From assembly GCA_039208045.1 (NCBI GenBank), contig JBCCRH010000211.1, positions 1-10,272 of the forward strand: 10,272 bases of DNA, given 5' to 3'. Shown piece by piece: positions 7,336 through 10,272 of this stretch. The notes under the pieces are model-generated. The model made no database searches. It worked only from the letters and a program-made list of their open reading frames with translations, and was not told the DNA's origin. The stretch's first letter is position 1, and each line of letters opens with the position of its first letter. Position numbers and translations under genes: made by a program. Source of the DNA: JBCCRH01 sp039208045 (GTDB taxonomy: Bacteria > Bacteroidota > Bacteroidia > Chitinophagales > Saprospiraceae).

Positions 7336-10116
7336 AGCATCGCAAAATACACCTTCTATTCCTGGCTACGCCAAGGCCTGAGTAAGCACATCGAACCACC
7401 AAAGAGTGGAGCCTACCGGGGCTTTGTCACCACAGAGTTAAGTCTAAGTAGCGGCGATGTGGTTACCAAAGAGATCGAATTGATTGGCCCTGCCGATATC
7501 AAAGCAATCGACCATCGGAATATCGTAAAGCTACATCCTGCCCCGAACACCGGTGATTTTGAAGCCAATTATTTGCCATTTATTGAATTTTATCAAGACT
7601 CTTTTTTGTGGGACTACAGCCCTGAGCAGGCGAACGGTGAGCGTCTAAAGCCTTGGCTATTTTTGCTGGTCTTAGCCAAAGGGGAGTATGACCTTACGGA
7701 AAATGCTACCGAACTGGATCACCTGTTGGTGCATGACATCAGCAGCCTTCCTCCTGCAGGTCAGGTGTGGGCGTGGGCGCATGTGCATGTAAATAGCAAT
7801 GTCAGTACGATTAGCGCGCTTCAAGATCAGTTGACTACCAATCCAGATTTTGCTACCTCACGCTTGCTATCGCCCCGCCGATTAAGCCCCAATACGGCTT
7901 ATGAAGCCTTTGTGATTCCTGCCTATGAAATTGGGCGGCAAGCGGGTATTGGGAAAACGATTGATCCGAATGCGGCAGGCTTTAATGCGCTGGCTCCCTC
8001 TTGGGGTGGAGGACAAGTCTTAAAGTTTCCGGTCTATTATCGCTGGTCTTTTCAAACGGGCCTGAAAGGCGATTTCGAATCGCTAGTGCGGGCACTGGTG
8101 CCGAGAAACGAGCTGGATGAGTCTATTGGCTTTCGCCCGATGGATATTACAGGAGCTGCTTTTCCGCCAGCGGTGAACCCGCCTGTAGCAGATGAGATGC
8201 CACTGGGTGGAGCGTTAAAGCCAGTGGGAAGTGGGGTACCTGTATTTAGCGAAAGCGACTGGCAAGTAGAAGTGAGCAATCTGCTCAATCAACGAGACAA
8301 GCAAACCGGCGGTAATACAGACCCCATGGTTGTGCCTCCTACTTACGGGCATTGGCATGTATTGGTGGAGCAACTCAATAAAGGCAATCAAACGGGTCCC
8401 ATTGATGATGGCGATAGCGTTTGGCTACACAAGCTCAACCTCGACCCTGCCAACCGAGCAGCAGCGGGCGTGGGTACGGCGGTGATTCAGGAGAACCAAG
8501 AGCACTATCTTTCTATTGCGTGGGATCAGATTGGTTCGGTCTTAGAGGCCAATGAACTACTGAAACAAAGCCAATTGGGCATAGAGATCGCAGTAAAGTG
8601 GTGGGATAAGCATATTACCAGTCAAGAAGATGGAGAGCTAGTGAGCATGGTGCAGCCGCTCTGGGACAGCGTGCTTTGTACGAGTCAGCCTATTCCAAAT
8701 ATCGCGCTTAATTTTGCCAATAGTGGCACTCCCGCTGCTGCTTTTTCGCCAGTCTTTAGGCGACTGAAGAACAGTCGGATTGTTCGTAATCTCGAAAAAA
8801 AGCGAGATCGTAAACCAGCTTACTCTTCCTTTGCCGCAGGCTTTGAGGAAGGGCTACAAGCGGTTAAGCCAAAGACTATCGCATCGGGTAAAGATGATGT
8901 TCGTTACATCGATGATCCAAATGGTGTTGTACGTCCTCTCTTTCCGTGCAATTTTCCGGGCTTCCCCAGTGAAAATGGAATCCTAGAATTCCCAAAGATT
9001 TACCCAGAGTTTTTTGAAGGAGATATGCCAAACGAGCTGGAAGTAGAGGTGGATAAAGAAGCGTTTATGGAGGCATGGGTTGCTTTCCAAAGAGCTTACG
9101 AATGCCCTAAAGAAGAGACTTTGCCGCCACCGATTAATCTGGGGGCTATTGTACCGTGTATCAAAGCAGGCCTACATCCAGCAGAAACCATCAAGGGGAG
9201 GACGCTGACGAAGATCGGTACGGCTGCGGACTTAGATGCTATCACGCCAATTATGGCGGCACCGGACTATCCGGAGCCGATGTACAAAAAGCTCTTGGAG
9301 CAGTCTGAAGATTTTATCCTGCCCAACTTAAATAAACTGCCCAATAACACCATCACCTTGATGGAAACCAACCAAGATTTTATCGAAGCATTTATGGTGG
9401 GCCTCAATGTAGAAATGGCCACGGAATTACTTTGGAATGAATACCCCACTGATCAACGGGGTTCTTATTTCCGGCAGTTTTGGGATGTGAGTAAATATGT
9501 AGATTGGAATAATACAGATGCCCAAGAATTAGCCGAGCGCCTAAAGGATATTGACTTTATCCATCGCTGGGTGAAATGGACTGACTTGGGCGACCACCGC
9601 ATGAGTAATCGATTGCCTAGTGAACCTCCTAAAGGCGAGCCGCTGGTGCTGACCATCCGTGGAGATTTACTCAACCGTTATCCGGAGGCTATCATTTTTG
9701 CGGTTGAAGCGAAGAATAATGGCTCGTTTGATGCTAGTAATAGTGCCAATGTAAAATATCCCATTTTCTCTGCAACGGTTCCTCCCGATATTACCTTCTT
9801 GGGTTTTGAACTAACAGAAGAAGAAGTCAGACGTAGCCCAACCAACCCGGGATGGTTTTTTGCTATCAAAGAGCCTGCGGCAGGGCCTCGATTTGGGATG
9901 GATATTGCCATTACTGATACGGCTATTGACAACTGGAATGACTTGCACTGGGGCCACATGAATGACCCTAATAATATTGATCTAACCAATACCACCTTTG
10001 CCGACACCATTCTGACGGGCACATGGGGAGACGATGCTGCCAATATGGCAAGCATCCTGTACCAAGTACCTGTACTAGTCGCCATTCATGGCGATCAATT
10101 ATTACCTCAAGACTAA
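7333..10116 (+). CDS. Uncharacterised 927-aa protein, probable partner of the DUF6603-like protein
   Basis: No function can be assigned. The protein looks cytosolic, with no signal peptide or membrane helix, and is rich in Trp, Pro and acidic residues. Distinct segments likely to be conserved are YSWLRQGL near the N terminus (9-16), WAWAHVHV (146-153), SRLLSPRRLSPNTAY (176-190) followed by IPAYEIGRQAG, FPVYYRWSFQTG (232-243) with GDFESLVRALVPR after it, YGHWHVLVE (338-346), LTIRGDLLNRYPEAI (773-787) and GPRFGMD (851-857). I recall very similar motifs in large hypothetical proteins of Actinobacteria and other phyla, often alongside DUF6603 proteins; this is memory, not a search. None of the His or Asp clusters matches a known active site. 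It overlaps the preceding stop codon by one base and is followed 11 bp later by another gene, so it belongs to the same operon. It may be a structural component; this is inference. Confidence 0.85.
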   Translation: MSIAKYTFYSWLRQGLSKHIEPPKSGAYRGFVTTELSLSSGDVVTKEIELIGPADIKAIDHRNIVKLHPAPNTGDFEANYLPFIEFYQDSFLWDYSPEQANGERLKPWLFLLVLAKGEYDLTENATELDHLLVHDISSLPPAGQVWAWAHVHVNSNVSTISALQDQLTTNPDFATSRLLSPRRLSPNTAYEAFVIPAYEIGRQAGIGKTIDPNAAGFNALAPSWGGGQVLKFPVYYRWSFQTGLKGDFESLVRALVPRNELDESIGFRPMDITGAAFPPAVNPPVADEMPLGGALKPVGSGVPVFSESDWQVEVSNLLNQRDKQTGGNTDPMVVPPTYGHWHVLVEQLNKGNQTGPIDDGDSVWLHKLNLDPANRAAAGVGTAVIQENQEHYLSIAWDQIGSVLEANELLKQSQLGIEIAVKWWDKHITSQEDGELVSMVQPLWDSVLCTSQPIPNIALNFANSGTPAAAFSPVFRRLKNSRIVRNLEKKRDRKPAYSSFAAGFEEGLQAVKPKTIASGKDDVRYIDDPNGVVRPLFPCNFPGFPSENGILEFPKIYPEFFEGDMPNELEVEVDKEAFMEAWVAFQRAYECPKEETLPPPINLGAIVPCIKAGLHPAETIKGRTLTKIGTAADLDAITPIMAAPDYPEPMYKKLLEQSEDFILPNLNKLPNNTITLMETNQDFIEAFMVGLNVEMATELLWNEYPTDQRGSYFRQFWDVSKYVDWNNTDAQELAERLKDIDFIHRWVKWTDLGDHRMSNRLPSEPPKGEPLVLTIRGDLLNRYPEAIIFAVEAKNNGSFDASNSANVKYPIFSATVPPDITFLGFELTEEEVRRSPTNPGWFFAIKEPAAGPRFGMDIAITDTAIDNWNDLHWGHMNDPNNIDLTNTTFADTILTGTWGDDAANMASILYQVPVLVAIHGDQLLPQD

Positions 10117-10127
10117 GCCAAATTGAT

Positions 10128-10272
10128 ATGAGCAAATTCAATAAAGTAGTAAGGGATATACAAAAGCTGCGGGCTGCCTATTTGCAAGCCAAAGAAGAGC
10201 TATTTCTGGTTAACCAAAATGCTGCGCCAACAAATGTCGTGCAAGATCAGTTAGCTGGGATCAAGAGAAGAA
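10128..10272 (+). CDS. Partial gene, charged helical N terminus, function unknown
   Basis: An ATG 11 bp after the previous stop opens a frame that stays open to the window edge (48 full codons), so the 3' end is missing. The visible part begins MSKFNKVVRDIQKLRAAYL and continues with a charged, probably helical or coiled-coil segment, then a short Asn/Ala/Pro-containing stretch. There is no signal peptide and no Shine-Dalgarno, as with its neighbours. Same strand and tight spacing indicate that it is the fourth gene of the operon. It was not recognised as a known family; the length seen is too short for a confident call. Confidence 0.7.
   Translation, partial: MSKFNKVVRDIQKLRAAYLQAKEELFLVNQNAAPTNVVQDQLAGIKRR

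Noticed and set aside
9678..10085. 135-aa reading frame on the minus strand within the third large gene
   Set aside because: It is antisense to the motif-rich C-terminal part of the 927-aa protein and shows no domain; judged a shadow frame.

Overview
The base composition and gene starts suggest a bacterium of the phylum Bacteroidota. Coding DNA is roughly 40-50% GC by hand counts, the head region is very AT-rich (about 22% GC over 1-120), no gene start has a well-placed Shine-Dalgarno sequence, and all three complete genes end in TAA. The class cannot be fixed from the sequence; a Saprospiria-like organism would fit but is a guess.

Layout: bases 1-287 are non-coding and carry hairpins, a perfect 8+8 palindrome and weak Bacteroidota-type promoter look-alikes. 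Three very large genes follow on the + strand with almost no space between them: 288-3857 (1189 aa), 3875-7333 (1152 aa) and 7333-10116 (927 aa). A fourth gene starts at 10128 and runs off the window. Gaps are 17 bp, a 1-bp overlap (TAATG) and 11 bp, so this is very probably one operon starting at base 288.

Protein 1 is a mosaic. It has an Ig/PKD-like N-terminal part, a peptidoglycan-binding-like helical motif apparently nested in a carboxypeptidase-regulatory-like beta domain, a LytM-type M23 zinc metallopeptidase with all expected catalytic residues, a motif resembling phage structural proteins, and an SH3-like C-terminal region. Protein 2 is a long beta-rich protein whose core matches my memory of the uncharacterised DUF6603 family. 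Protein 3 has no known function but is rich in motifs that I recall from large hypothetical proteins of other phyla. Protein 4 begins with a charged helix.

None of the proteins has a recognisable signal peptide, although one looks like a cell-wall hydrolase. The most economical reading is an undescribed multi-protein assembly, made in the cytoplasm and perhaps phage-tail-like or released by lysis or injection, in which protein 1 provides wall-cleaving activity and proteins 2 and 3 are large structural or carrier partners. The gene order, domains and motifs are visible in the sequence; this shared function is inference.
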